Below, in pieces: positions 13,411 through 25,191 of a DNA stretch of 64,000 bases (its first letter is position 1; the number at the start of each line of letters is the position of its first letter). Origin of the DNA: Atrina japonica (Eukaryota; Mollusca; Bivalvia; Pterioida; Pinnidae); NCBI GenBank assembly GCA_030159075.1, contig BROG01000530.1, positions 331,001 through 395,000 of the forward strand. The letters run 5' to 3'. Both the position numbers and the translations under genes were made by a program. Below the pieces are notes generated by a model. The model ran no database searches, was not told the DNA's origin, and saw only the letters and a program-made list of their open reading frames with translations.

Positions 13411-15035
13411 ATTACATTTTCGAAGCTAATATGTGTCAATTTCTACGTAATTCATTGTTTGGGTTGTAATCTAAGACAGTCGTCTTGATTAAAACCGAGT
13501 CTATGGGAAGCTGCTGTGGGAATGTAAATTTGAGGTGAATAAACAATTAATTAAACACGACGATTGGAGGTTTAGCAGAGAGAATGCGGTTTTGGCGTAT
13601 CTATGACCATTGCGTTTTCAGTCTTTTATTAACAGTCACAGATAGGTATCCTTCTGCAAAGCGAACATATATACGTTTTTGTGAATTTATCCAGATAATG
13701 TATTATTTGACACTTTTTAAACTTCTACCTGCAGTAAGACATATTAGGCCTTGTAGTAGATGAAGTAAAAGTAGCTACATAATCAATAGAACCAGCAGAG
13801 GGAGTTGACTTTTTGAAAGCTCACATCCAACTTTAAGACGAACATGCCATACATTTAAAAAAAAAAAAAAAGAAATCGATAACAAAGTGCTCTAGAAATA
13901 TATCTTTTTCTAATGTTGATGATAAACATAACCCAGTACTTAAAGAAAACGGTGTACACTAAATCATTTCACAGTGCCTCACTATACCATAACTAAGAAA
14001 ATCATGCTTTAGATTCCCTAAATCATCTGATATACGACCACACGGAAGTGAGTTTCACCAAGTTTATGAACTGTAATGAAGGAAAATAAAATATTATTTC
14101 AGTAATGAAAAATGAACAAGCCACACACATGGGCGAGTGCAGGTATAAATTTAAGTGTAGACAGATTAGATAGGACTGCCATTGACCCCCAACATGGGGT
14201 TAGAGAAACGAAGGGTAATGAATAACGAAATGTGAAGATTCCGGTATGTTCAGGATCATGTAATTTTAGTCTTATTATAGAGATAAATATGCCGTTTATC
14301 ATATGTTTGAATGACATCTACCCATGCGTACGTATTAATGGCAGCTTCGATACACGCAAAAAGTAAATTTTAATAGGAAATAGCGCTGAAAATTGCCACT
14401 ATAATGTTTGTTGTCTGTAGTGTTATACACACGAAGAGTATAACTGTATAATCTCTCAATGACCTTTAACTTCCAGCTAGAGAGAACGCATCCAACGAAC
14501 GATGATGTGAGTGAAATGGAATGGTATTGGACATTCATGTATTAAGATGATTTCTATTATTCAGATCTAAAACACGACAAGCCGAGAAATTAAGATATAA
14601 GAAATATCGTATTTTGTTCCAGTAATGTCTATTATTATAAAACCATTAAACTGTTTATTATACAGAAACGAAAACAAAAAACCACACAATTCAAATAAAC
14701 CACTTATGTACACAGTTGCATAGTGCAGCATATTTGTAAAGGAATTGTTTTTCATAAATCGCAATTTACAAAGGCTGTCTTGTACATATGGCAGCTATTC
14801 ATGATTTGTTCTTAATGATAGAACACATTCATTGATAATGGTTCCTACGTTTCATCATGATTAATTCCGGCTTCACATAAATAGCCACTTATACATGATA
14901 CCAAAGTAGTTTTAAAAATATTTTGGTCACAAACAGACATCTTATTTATGATAACAGCTGATTCTTTGTCTTAGATATAAGTCAGGGAAAACCTTTGCTC
15001 TTAGATGATATTTTAATATGAATATAAAAAAATTC
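13411..15035. other. No gene recognised
   Basis: Short frames only. A poly-A run lies at 13857-13870. No repeat structure was noticed. Confidence 0.5.
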
Positions 15036-15520
15036 AGATACCAAAGTATAAATCAATAAAATGTCCAGGACATATATACAAATCCGGTAAAAATGGACAA
15101 ACACGGACTTCTGGAAACCAAGAGGTGGGATCAGGTGCCATGGAGGAGTAAGCATCTACTGTCGACCGGTCACACCCACCGTGAGTCCACAGTAAAGTCC
15201 AATGAAACGTGAGGAGTGTATCCTCGTCACAATTGGTACAGACGTCTTAATAACCGCCAACGAAAAGGCAACTCAACATTTCACTTAGTGAAACAGTAGT
15301 CGCAAACAAGACTATTATACCGACCGTAAAATTTGCGGAACGTTGAGATTAAACGCGGTTTTCGATATCCCTGTGTCAATAATTTGTCAGTGAGTAGTTT
15401 ACCTCTGTTTATGAAATCTTCATATGTTGTACACGCCTTGGCATATCGGATCATTTGTGAAATATAAACTCCATATGCGGGTGACTGAGGGATATTCCTA
15501 CTTAAGTATGAAATGATATG
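15036..15520 (-). mobile_element. PLE 3' fragment, 5'-truncated
   Basis: The tail runs from CAGATACCAAAGTATAAATC at the left edge through GTCGACCGGTCACACCC. The last ~75 codons of the ORF lie at 15500-15281, including NIPQSPAYGVYISQMIRYA and YRKPRLISTFRKFYGRYNSL. Homology to the long copy stops near 15510, as expected for a 5'-truncated insertion. The frame ends with a shift around the CDY segment. Confidence 0.88.
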
Positions 15521-15597
15521 ACAATATGCATGAGCTATTTTTAAAATATGATGCATCGCCCCTATTTGTGAAAGGGAGAAAAAACTTATTGCAATAG

Positions 15598-15690
15598 ATA
15601 TATTATTAACAGAAAAGACTGTCTTGGACAGTTGTTTACGCCCTCTTTGCTTGGAAAACTATAGCTTTCGTATTATGTTTATATGTATAA
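15598..15690 (+). repeat. Dispersed repeat R1, partial copy
   Basis: TTATTAACAGAAAAGACTGT then ACTATAGCTTTCGTATTATG matches the right half of R1. Confidence 0.55.
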
Positions 15691-15855
15691 TCACTTGTTC
15701 AATACCACTGCCAGTGGACCGCTTGACTCCCCGAGAGTATACATAAGCCCTATTTTGGTACAAACTGTTTTTTTTTTCATATCTAAATATTTCGAATGCA
15801 AATCACTTTTTAAATGTCTAACTGCTCAAAAGCTAAGATAGTACTTTTTTTAACA

Positions 15856-16055
15856 GTGGTTACTCTTAGACGGATTTCGGAATACATTTAGATTTATTAT
15901 TAGGCCTTGTATGATACCATTTACATCTGTTTTTAATTCGAGCTCAGCTGATGAAATCTTTTTGATAAAAACGATGTCTTGAGCATTTGTTTTAGCCCCC
16001 TTTATGAGCAAAACTATAATTTCGGTATTATGTTGATAATATTTCTCTCTATCAT
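15856..16055 (+). repeat. Dispersed repeat R1, near full-length copy
   Basis: Starts GTGGTTACTCTTAGACGGAT, passes AGGCCTTGTATGATACCA and GAGCTCAGCTGATGAAATCT, and ends near CGGTATTATGTTGATAATAT. This is the same order as at 30970-31165 and 33725-33905. Confidence 0.75.
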
Positions 16056-16390
16056 CGTTTTATCTTATACAGAAAATAATTATATAATTTAATGACTTTT
16101 ATTTCTTTACGATGCCAGCAATGTCTTATGGTAATATCTGAGTTACTCTTCATGGTAATGTGATATTGGAATTCTAATGTACAATAATATAGCTTAAAAT
16201 TGCAGTTTGTCTCTACATATATCCATTCGCTGATGAATTATTAATTTCATTCGTCTACTGATAATATTTTTCAAAGTTTAATATTCGAATTATGTTGTAT
16301 AGTTGCTTCTTAAATATAGGGAATATGCAATAACTAACATTATTTCATCAAAAGGCATAAAATGTTGACTCTCACAAAGTTTCCAAATTA

Positions 16391-16568
16391 CAGTGAAACC
16401 TGTATATAGGGGCCACCCAAGGGACCAGAAAATATTGACCTTTATGTGCAAGTGACCCATATACACAGGTTCAATTTAGTTGAAGTATTCAGTCAAAAAG
16501 ACTTGAAAAAACTGGCCTTTATAAATAGGTAATCCTTATATAGAGGTGGCCGCTATGTCAAGTTACTG
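16391..16568. mobile_element. MITE-like element, family CAGTGAAACTTG, diverged
   Basis: Left end CAGTGAAACCTGTATATAGG, right end TAGAGGTGGCCGCTATGTCA then AGTTACTG. Same layout as 5618-5770, but the right flanking TA is lost. Confidence 0.7.
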
Positions 16569-17104
16569 CAAATATGTTTTACTCGCCTTCCTTTTGTCGA
16601 AATCATATTTTTATCTTATACAGAAATCGAATATTGCATATTCTATGTGCTTAACTGGTATTCTGTAGTGTCTTTTTGTTGTCCTGTGTTTGCTGAACTA
16701 TCCATAACAATTATCGTAATAATAATCGTTTTATTGCAGTTTAATTTAACAAACTATAGACCATTGAAAGATATATGGTATGTTCTATCAATGCCTCTGG
16801 TTTGTCTCATTTTTCCGTGCAGTCAGAGAAGTTGGCGCTGAGTGAAATTCAGCTATAACAGTTTCGTGACGTCAAAACAGTGCAATATGATAAATTATCA
16901 TGTTTACAATGTGATTTCATTTTAAATGGTAAAACATGTGACCATCTCTGGACAAATGGAAATGCAGAACAAAAACAGAAGTATAATAAATTACAATGCA
17001 TTTGGACAGTACGTTTGTATCACAGATTCATCTGTGACAAATCTTATGTTGTAGCGGACTTCACTTTATACAATCATGGACTTTGGTTGAGGGTGACATT
17101 ATAT
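16569..17104. other. No gene recognised
   Basis: Frames at 16647-16841 and 16880-17134 show no domain; the second runs into an inverted repeat. Confidence 0.45.
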
Positions 17105-17105
17105 A

Positions 17106-17242
17106 TTTATTGCCCTTGTTTCAAGTTGACATGAATATTTGTTCACCCGAGAGGCGTTATTTCAGCCGAGGGCTCTGCCCGTGGGTGACATAACACCTCA
17201 AAGTTGAACAAATATTCATGTCAACCCAAAACAAGGGCAATA
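17106..17242. repeat. Long inverted repeat (foldback), ~38-bp arms
   Basis: Left arm TTGCCCTTGTTTCAAGTTGA and on through CATGAATATTTGTTCA. The right arm is the complement, TGAACAAATATTCATGTCAA through CAAAACAAGGGCAA. A second inner pairing joins GCCGAGGGC and GCCCGTGGG. GGGTGACATTA and GGGTGACATAA flank the arms and recur at 17609-17650, suggesting one larger decayed element from ~17090 to ~17960. Confidence 0.8.
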
Positions 17243-18494
17243 ATTATCTTATTATACCGAAAGGCAATAAAGCATTCTAGCAAACAGACCTACGTAAGTT
17301 CATAACGATTTTAACACATGTCACATAGCGCCTTCGAATATCAACACTATCGAAATGTTTTATCATTTTTTGTGTCGTTTTTTAATCTGAAGCCTCCATC
17401 AAGACTGACTTTCAGCAAATATATTTGACAACGATGTATCAAAGCTGTAAAATCATTAAATTTTGGCTCTTGTTTCTCTCCATTCCAGTCTGCATCGAGT
17501 AATCTATGAGTTATGAAACAGACATTTTATCTGCTAGATGTTACACTTGATTACCACATAGACTACTAAAAAATCGAACCATACGAGCATCCATTTCTGC
17601 GCAGAAGAGGGTGACATAAATCGCCATAGAGGGTGACATAAATGTTTCAGGGTGACAAGAAAAAATGTTTTAGATCACGTGATCCGGTTTTGACTAATCA
17701 GAATTAAAGATACATATTAGAGGAAAAGGATTTATCAGTCTAAAGAAGCATAATATTTAACGAGGCAAACACGCTTAATTCCTGCACAGAACGATTTTCA
17801 AATTCTTTATTCAATTGTTTTCCATGAATGACTAAGAACGACAGTTAAATGAGAGCCGGTTTTTCATTGGTTTATGCATTTGATTCATCCAGTCATATAC
17901 CCTTATACAAATCGGGAAAGAATGGAAGCACGAGAGGGCGACATAGCAATCCACGGCCCTTTGGACTGTCGAATGAATGAAAGTTACGCTTCTTCGATTG
18001 ATACTTGGATTTTTAAATACAAATTGCCATAGTTACAACCAATCAGCGGATGGACATTCTATGAGTCATATAATAATGAGTTTTGACTTACTGTTTCAAA
18101 GTTTTATATTGTTGTGTGATTAACAAGTTCTACATATTGTCAGAGTTTTGTTATTTTGATAAATGTTAAAAAATGTAAAACAAAAATTACCATTTATATA
18201 GTACATACGTTTTCCTTTAAAAGTTTTGTTAAGTTTTCCAATTTTACTCGTATTTTATTATCTGGGTCGCAAATATTTTCTGAAATCATAAAAACCTTGG
18301 TTATATCCTTTAATAAATATTTGAAGTGAAATAGACATTTGTGGTTTATCGTAAAATGATCCATAATCATATGACATGTTTGACAACTTGGCCACCACTC
18401 TGAGTACTGACACCGTTTTAAATAGACGTGCTTGGAATACCAAGCAATGCAATTATTAAACATTAATTTTATGTTTTTCTAAAATTCTGTCATT
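17243..18494. other. Probable remainder of the foldback-associated repeat; no gene supported
   Basis: Three AGGGTGACA motifs lie at 17609-17655 and GAGAGGGCGACATAGCAATC near 17933. A minus-strand frame (18463-18194, 89 codons, Cys- and Lys-rich) has no recognised domain and ends at the edge of the PLE insertion. I leave it unassigned. Confidence 0.4.
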
Positions 18495-18925
18495 CCAGTT
18501 CGTTTACAACATATGAAGATTTCATATACAGAGGTAAACTACTCACTGACAAATTATTGACACAGGGATACCGAAAACCGCGTTTAATGTCAACGTTTCG
18601 TAAATTTTACGGTCGGTATAATAGTCTTGTTTCCGATTACTCTGTTTCACTAAGTGAAATGTTGACTTGCCTTTTCGTTGGCGGTTGTTGAGACGTCTGT
18701 ACCAATTGTTACGAGGATCCAATCCTCACGTATTTCATTGGACTTTACTGTGGACTCACGGCGGGTGTGACCGGTCGACAGGGGATGCTTACACCTCCAT
18801 GGCACCTGATCCCACCTCTTGGTTTCCAGAGGTCCGTGTTTGTCCATTTTTGCTGGATTTGTACCTGTGTCCTGGACATTCCATTGATTTATATTTGGCA
18901 TCTGAGATTTTTTATATTCTTTTAA
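18495..18925 (+). mobile_element. PLE 3' fragment with intact ORF terminus
   Basis: From 18498 the frame reads FTTYEDFIYRGKLLTDKLL, then YRKPRLMSTFRKFYGRYNSL, ending EMLTCLFVGGC and TGA at 18689-18691. About 64 codons are open. The 3' tail follows: GAGGATCCAATCCTCACG (arms GAGGAT/ATCCTC), GTGTGACCGGTCGACAGGGG, TGGCACCTGATCCCACCTCT and the terminus GCATCTGAGATTTTTTATA. It is 5'-truncated. This copy shows that the element's protein ends shortly after the RT/thumb region, with no C-terminal GIY-YIG domain. Confidence 0.9.
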
Positions 18926-19756
18926 CTCTTACCAATATTATCGTTCAAGAAGTCGAAAAAGACAAAATTGACTTAGCCGTTTGTTCATTACCGAATCTGA
19001 ACCAAAACTGATAGGCAATAATTCCTATGAACTAATTCAACTTTAAAATTGGTTAATTTCAGACGGTTTCATTGGATAAATGAGAGACAACCTTCCGATC
19101 AATTTTCAATACCTGAACGCCAACTAAACTCGTCCACTGACAGAGCTACTATGACAAGACAGTATGTATTTCCAGGTCCTAGGAGTAAAAGTGTTGTCAG
19201 GTTACACAGTTGCAACTGCATTACGCAACAGAATAAATCGATAACCAACACGCTGTTGTCAATTTCAACCCGGGCCTTGCATCAGATACGTGTGCGTTGA
19301 TATCTGTTTCAAATTATTTTACCTGTTCTGCAGCAGCTGAATCATACGAAAATTGTAAAATAAAATAACATTCCGATATCACAGAATAATGTTAACACAC
19401 TTGCAGCAGGATTCATGTCAAACTCTTCCTTCAGTATTTTTTTAACTTTGGCGCTTAGACAAAAACTTTCACGTTCCGAGGTCCGGCATAATCCGAACTA
19501 GAAAAAAACGTATTTCCCTGTTGTTGATGACGGCTTCCACGAACGAATCAATTATTGTACGTATGTTTCACTTGTTTGTTTAAGTTATTAAAAAATAACA
19601 ACAACAACAAAAAACAAAGCAAACAGGTGACCTTGACTTCACTTAGTTGCTCTCAAAATTTAATGATAAGCATTGATTCAATATTGTACCGATCTTTAGA
19701 AAATAACTGTGTACACGTTTATGTAATTCGTTTCGACTTCAGTGAGGTTTCTTCGT
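18926..19756. other. No gene recognised
   Basis: An 83-codon plus-strand frame (19049-19300) is rich in Ser, Arg and Gln but has no domain I know. Nothing else was seen. Confidence 0.4.
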
Positions 19757-21018
19757 AATTATCCGGAAACAAATAAAGAATCAATGCTGAAAGTCATTGC
19801 CAATGATTTAATTTACGTAATGCATGCTTGTCTGATATTAATGTATAAATTATTTGATAAAAATCGACTAAACACCAAAATAACATACAGTTGCCTAAAA
19901 TATCACAAATTTTATTCTTCTTATTCATATGAATTGTTTTACGATGTCTGGATGTTAGGTCATAGGTTCCTTGCGTGTTTAGATGTAATTACTTTGTAGA
20001 GAAATATACATGAAAGATAGAAAACAATAAGCGTGTCAAAATAATATTTATTTCAAGTTCTAAATACAGAAATTTGAACATCGCAGTCCTAAAATGCATT
20101 TTCCATTTACTGTACATGTATACATGTATTTAGGTCTGGAAACATTTGTCACGCTTTTAGCAAGACGAAGTATATGTAGTTTATTATCCGGAAAAAAGTA
20201 AAAAACCAATGCTGAAATTCATTGCCAATGATTTAATTTATGTAATGCATGCTTGTCTAATATTAATGTATAAATTATTTGATAAAAATCGACTAAACAC
20301 CAAAATAACATACAATTGCCTAAAATATCACAAATTTGATTCTTCTTATTCATATGAATTGCTTTACGATGTCTGGATGTTAGGTCATAGGTTCCTTGCG
20401 TGTTTAGATGTAATTACTTTGTAGAGAAATATACATGAAAGATAGAAAACAATAAGCGTGTCAAAATAATATTTATTTCAAGTTCTAAATACAGAAATTT
20501 GAACATCGCAGTCCCGAAATGCATTTTCCATTTTCTGTACATGTATACATGTATTTAGGTCTGGAAACATTTGTCAAGCTTTTAGCAAGACGAAGTATGT
20601 GTAGTTTATTATCCGGAAAAAAGTAAAGAATCAATGCTGAAATTCATTGCCAATGATTTAATTTATGTAATGCATGCTTGTCTAATATTAATGTATAAAT
20701 TATTTGATAAAAATCGACTAAACACCAAAATAACATACAATTGCCTAAAATATCACAAATTTGATTCTTCTTATTCATATGAATTGTTTTACGATGTCTG
20801 GATGTTAGGACATAGGTTCCTTGCGTGTTTAGATGTAATTACTTTGTAGAGAAATATACATGAAAGATAGAAAACAATACGCGTGTCAAAATAATATTTA
20901 TTTCAAGTTCTAAATACAGAAATTTGAACATCGCAGTCACGAAATTCATTTTACTGTACATGTATAAATGTACCTAGGTCTGAAAACATTTGTCAAGCTT
21001 TTAGCAAAACGAAGTATG
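19757..21018 (+). repeat. Three tandem copies of a 425-bp unit
   Basis: Landmark ATGCTGAAANTCATTGCC occurs at 19783, 20209 and 20634 (spacing 426 and 425). Units are nearly identical. Each carries a 71-codon frame beginning MLKFIANDLIYV (MLKVI in unit 1), the palindromic TGTACATGTATACATGTA (diverged in unit 3), and TTATTATCCGGAAA at its start in units 2 and 3. The third unit decays after ~20940. Differences between the frames are mostly amino-acid-changing (V/F, S/N, Y/D, F/L), so I do not call the frame a gene. Confidence 0.95.
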
Positions 21019-21697
21019 TGAAGTGTGATTGTGGAACTTTGTCTTCTGACACACTGACATTTTAGACGGCTACTTGTCGATTACCAGTAGACGGTAGGAC
21101 CAGTGGCCGGCTATGGTGTGATTTCCTTTTTTAGTATGTATCACAATTCTTTTCCCATCTCTTTGAAAGAAAATGTCCAACAGCTGATGATTGATCTGAA
21201 AAAAAATAAACTCGCAAAATGGTGTTCTATATGGCCAAAATAGTGTAATAGCGGGCCAATGGCCCTAGCCAGCTACCTGTCCCGACCACTACAAACTAAA
21301 ACACGTGAGGCCTGATGCGACTTTCAATGTTTTCATGCATACACTTCCTGGTATTTATTCGCCAACGGTTTACGGGACCCCACTCTAGTTTTGGGTGATT
21401 TTCATTTGACCCTTTCCTTTGTTGGGGCAATATCTTCCTTATTTGTTCATCTAGGTTCCCCATATTTGATTTAGTTCAGAAATACATCGTAAGAAGGAGT
21501 GTAGGATATAAGATTTGCGTTTTTATCGTCCTAATTTTAGTAATTCCCTTTTGTTGCGTGTATTAGTCTGGGCCTTACATATTCAATTTTGCACCTAAGC
21601 CTCCAATATTTGCTTCAGACATTCATCTTAGGTAAACGAATGTTTTGTCAATTTATATATCTCAGCGATAAGCCCCAGGTCAAAGCATTAGATTACT
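21019..21697. other. No gene recognised
   Basis: Somewhat less AT-rich than its surroundings. It includes the palindromic GGGCCAATGGCCC near 21254. Nothing is assignable. Confidence 0.4.
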
Positions 21698-21788
21698 TTA
21701 ACCGTCTCCACCCTACGGACCATAATAGACTGGTCTTAAACAATAGAAATGAGTATACCACTCATATATTTAGGGGTGAAAGGGTCAA
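21698..21788. mobile_element. 90-bp MITE-like element, family TTAACCCTTTCAACCCTA, copy 1
   Basis: TTAACCGTCTCCACCCTACG at the left, AGGGGTGAAAGGGTCAA at the right. The centre AGACTGGTCTTAAACAATAG is shared with copies at 31630 and 45450 (inverted there). Confidence 0.7.
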
Positions 21789-21821
21789 CTCGAATTTTTA
21801 TTGCTTTAACTTTTATATATA

Positions 21822-24000
21822 AAAAAATTTCAGATACCAAAGTATAAATCAATAGAATGTCCAGGACATAGATACAAATCCGGTAAAAATGGACAAACAC
21901 GGACCTCTGGAAACCAAGAGGTGGGATCAGGTGCCATTGAGGAGTGAACATCTACTGTCGACCGGTCACACCCGCTGTGAGTCCACAGTCAAGTCCAATG
22001 AAACACGTGAGGAGTGTATCCTTGTCACAAATGGTACAGACGTCAAAACAACCGCCAACGAAAAGGCAACTCAACAATTCACTTAGTGAAACAGAGTAGT
22101 CGCAAACAAGACTATTTTACCGACCGTAAAGTTTGCGGAACGTTGACATCAAACGCGGTTTTCAATATCCCTGTGTCAATAATTTGTCAGTGACTAGTTT
22201 ACCTCTGTATATGAAATCTTCATATGTTGTACACGCCCTGGCATATCGGATCATTTGTGAAATATAAACTCCATATGCGGGTGACTGAGGGATATTACTA
22301 CTTAAATGTGGAAAATTTACGATGGGAAAGCCGAAATCGTCGCGGTAGTCGTATAGCTTATTTGCTAATTTTCCGTCTGTGTTTATATTGAGTAAAATGT
22401 CTAAGTATAAAGCGTGTGTGCTTGATTCTGTTGTATCTTTAATTTCTAGTTCGCTGGGATATATCGCATTGACATATGTATGAAAAGTGTCATTATTAAT
22501 TGACAAAACTTCGTCGATATACCTAAATGTCAAATCAAAGGACACCGCTAACCTTTTCTTCTTTTGATTCAGCAGTTTCTGAATGAAGTCTGCTTCGTAT
22601 GAATAAAGGAACAGGTCGGCCAAAAAAGGAGCACAATTGGTTCCAATAGGAATGCCGACTTTTTGTTGAAAGACAACGTCTCCGAACATTATAAATTTAT
22701 TATCTATTAGAAATTCCAGCATGTTTTTATATCAACTTCAGTGTATTTATGTGTAGAATCAGAGTGGTGTTTGACGAAATAAGTATCCTGATAGCCAATC
22801 ACTAGATATCTAAATTTTCGGGTACCATCTTTAGTGAAAAAACAGTTGTCTATGATGCTGAAAAGTCTTTCTTTTAATTTTTATGTGGAATAGTTGTATA
22901 AAGAGTAGCGAAGTCATAAGTTTTGATACTTTGAATTCGAGAAAAATTATGTGCCTTCAAATTTTCTAAAAGCTGTTTAGAATTTTTAAGTATCCACATC
23001 TGATTTACACCGCTTCTGGAATAAAAAACTGTACAGTATTGTTGAAGTTTCTCCTTAACGGCTGTCAATATCTGGTAAGGAGTAAAGATAAAGGTTTGGT
23101 AGAACATTTGCTGGATCCTGCTATGCATTTTTGCTTATATGAGGTTTTATGAAGTTTAGGTATCCAATATAAATGTGGTAGCTCGAAATCGGCATCCGTT
23201 GTAGGTATATCAAATGAGTGTAACATGGACACGTGATTTTGAAGGATCTCGTCCTTTGAAAGTGAACTACGTGTGTATGTAGGATTTCCAGAATTTGCAT
23301 TAAACTCAAGTTCTTCTTATAAAAAATTATAGTAATGTGCCTTACAAATACAAACTATATTATTTGAGGCTTTGTCTGCTGGTAACAGTACATATTGGTC
23401 ATGTAATCTATCCAGTTCAGTTACTACTTCTGGATCACTAAATACAGAGGGATAACGTGTTTCCATAGTCCCTTTAAGTTTTTGAATACGATATTTTATC
23501 AACCATCGTATGGCTTTCAGCCATTCAGACAAAGTGTCTGGTTCTACGTCTTCATGTTTGGCCCATCGTCTGGCATAATCTTCGACAGAATCCATAACTA
23601 AACTGAAATTCTGACGCCAATTAACGGAACGGGCTTCCCGGTATTTAGGGCCCCCTGAAATTAGATTTTTAGGGGCTTTCATTTTCAACAATAGAAACGT
23701 CGCCAATAATAACATGTCCGATAGGATTGTATTTGATGAAGCACATGAACATGTGACAGTGTTGTGACAGATGGTTGATATCCAGGCACTGCAAAAATCT
23801 GTTTGTAGTTGAATAGCTTGGATGCGATGCTAGGTGTATAGCTATATGAAATGCAAAACGTTGTCTTCAGTTTAAAATATGGTGGAATACAGTACTGAAC
23901 TTTTTTTGTGATTTAGAACATTGCTAATGTTTAAAGCGTCTATGCCTTTATTTGTAAATTTAAGTTTAAGGGAAAGACGTTTCTGTTCAGAACAGTATCA
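21822..24000 (-). mobile_element. Longest PLE copy, ~2.2 kb, decayed reverse transcriptase
   Basis: Transcription runs right to left. The most upstream recognisable coding is EQKRLSLKLKF near 23990, then SYTPSIASKLFNYKQIF near 23850. A frame with VEDYARRWAKHEDVEPDTLS and LPADKASNNIVCICK (a Penelope RT N-terminal motif) runs 23715-23317. The LYWIPKLHKT segment is near 23155, and motif A, YDFATLYTTIPH, near 22890. Motif B (GIPIGTNCAPFLADLFLYS) and motif C (RYIDEVLS) lie in the frame 22722-22162. Frames shift at about 23675, 23310, 23130 and 22860. CGA to TGA ends the frame at 22162, after LTQGY. Motif C has Glu where the second catalytic Asp belongs. The 3' tail ends at CAGATACCAAAGTATAAATC. 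It is non-functional. Confidence 0.92.
22162..22722 (-). pseudogene. PLE reverse transcriptase, palm and thumb region (inactivated)
   Basis: This is the longest uninterrupted PLE frame, 186 codons. It begins just before motif B (GIPIGTNCAPFLADLFLYSY, residues ~24-43). It continues through motif C (RYIDEVLSINN, ~87-97), the LELEIKDTT-like strand (SELEIKDTTES), a YLDILLNIN segment (motif D/E region) and KLANKLYDYRDDFGFPIVNF. The last part is conserved in all better copies. A TGA created at a CpG arginine codon removes the last ~40 residues. Motif C reads YIDE instead of YIDD, which should abolish or severely reduce polymerase activity. Confidence 0.9.
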
Positions 24001-24771
24001 CTGATTTTGTGTACAATAATTTCAAAGTATATTTTTTTCTTTGATATATTATACCAGGAAATGTTATTAAATACTTGTTTACGTGTTCACTGATAAATTG
24101 ACGTCTGCGTGTTGTTATCTGATACGATATATCTTTTATTAAGATAGATAATATTAGTTTTAATAGAAATTTCAGTACTAAATTATCTGTATGGTATTAG
24201 AACAGCGAATGCATCGTTTGTTATTCGGTAACTTATGTACGGAGCAAAACATACTTATTTCGGGTTTCATTTGATAAATTGAGTTATCTAATTCAGTTTA
24301 ACATTTTATTATGCTTTGAAATAAATTGACTTTTTGCAATATTTTATTTACTAATTTGTGGTCTATTCAAAGATGTGAAATCAACGTGAAAATCAAATTT
24401 GTGCATAGTTTGTATGTTGTTGTTGGATGTTCAGGTTCAATTAAAATTCCTGAACTAGAAGTACTCATCATGTACATGATTATACCAACAGTGGACATTT
24501 CTCGAAATGTTTATCTGCCTCAGTAGCAAGTTAAGAAGCGAAAATGGTAAATGATATTATCTAGGATGCATGATTTGTTCCTCCTTGTTTGATTGTCAAT
24601 ATATTTTGTTAAATCCAGCTTCGTTTTTTTCAGCTTTTTATCAATTATTCATACGTGGCAAACTCAGAAAGTATATTTTTGGAATGGAAAGACTCTTACA
24701 TTACCTTCGAGTAAAAATAAGTTTAAAGCGGCCTAACGGCTAATGTCATATACATATAAATACATTATCCA

Positions 24772-24773
<2 letters not shown>
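24001..24773. other. No gene recognised
   Basis: AT-rich flank upstream of the PLE copy. I could not fix the element's 5' boundary. Confidence 0.45.

Positions 24774-24833
<60 letters not shown>
24774..24833. repeat. (TA)n microsatellite
   Basis: About 58 bp of alternating TA. Confidence 0.97.
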
Positions 24834-24836
<3 letters not shown>

Positions 24837-25141
24837 ATTTATTCAACAGAAATTGTATAATTTGAGGAAGTGCAATTTTGATTATATCATAGTTTTATTT
24901 TAACAAAGTACTCATTGATTTTGATTCAGACAGCTGTAGTTGCAATCATTCATTCAGAGGATGAATTAAAAGACCGTGATATCACAATTTAGTTGTCGTA
25001 TATTAATTATTCCGGTGAAATATCATCTCATCCCTTTGTATCTTATTGGTTCTATAATAAGATTCCATGCCGTGTCACTTCTCGTAAAACTGCTCGTTAT
25101 TAATTTCCCATAGACAGAAAACTTTAAAGAACACTCGTGTT

Positions 25142-25142
25142 T

Positions 25143-25190
<48 letters not shown>
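25142..25190. repeat. (ATC)n microsatellite
   Basis: About 16 perfect ATC triplets. Confidence 0.97.

Positions 25191-25191
<1 letters not shown>

Noticed and set aside
18194..18463. 89-codon minus-strand frame with Cys and Lys clusters
   Set aside because: No recognisable domain; it sits at the border of a PLE insertion and a foldback repeat.
18650..18901. Frames at PLE tails (also 21889-22086, 49874-50116 and 54833-55073) that look alike and might be taken for a conserved small protein family
   Set aside because: They are the non-coding 3' tail of the PLE read in either direction; the resemblance is that of the repeat DNA.
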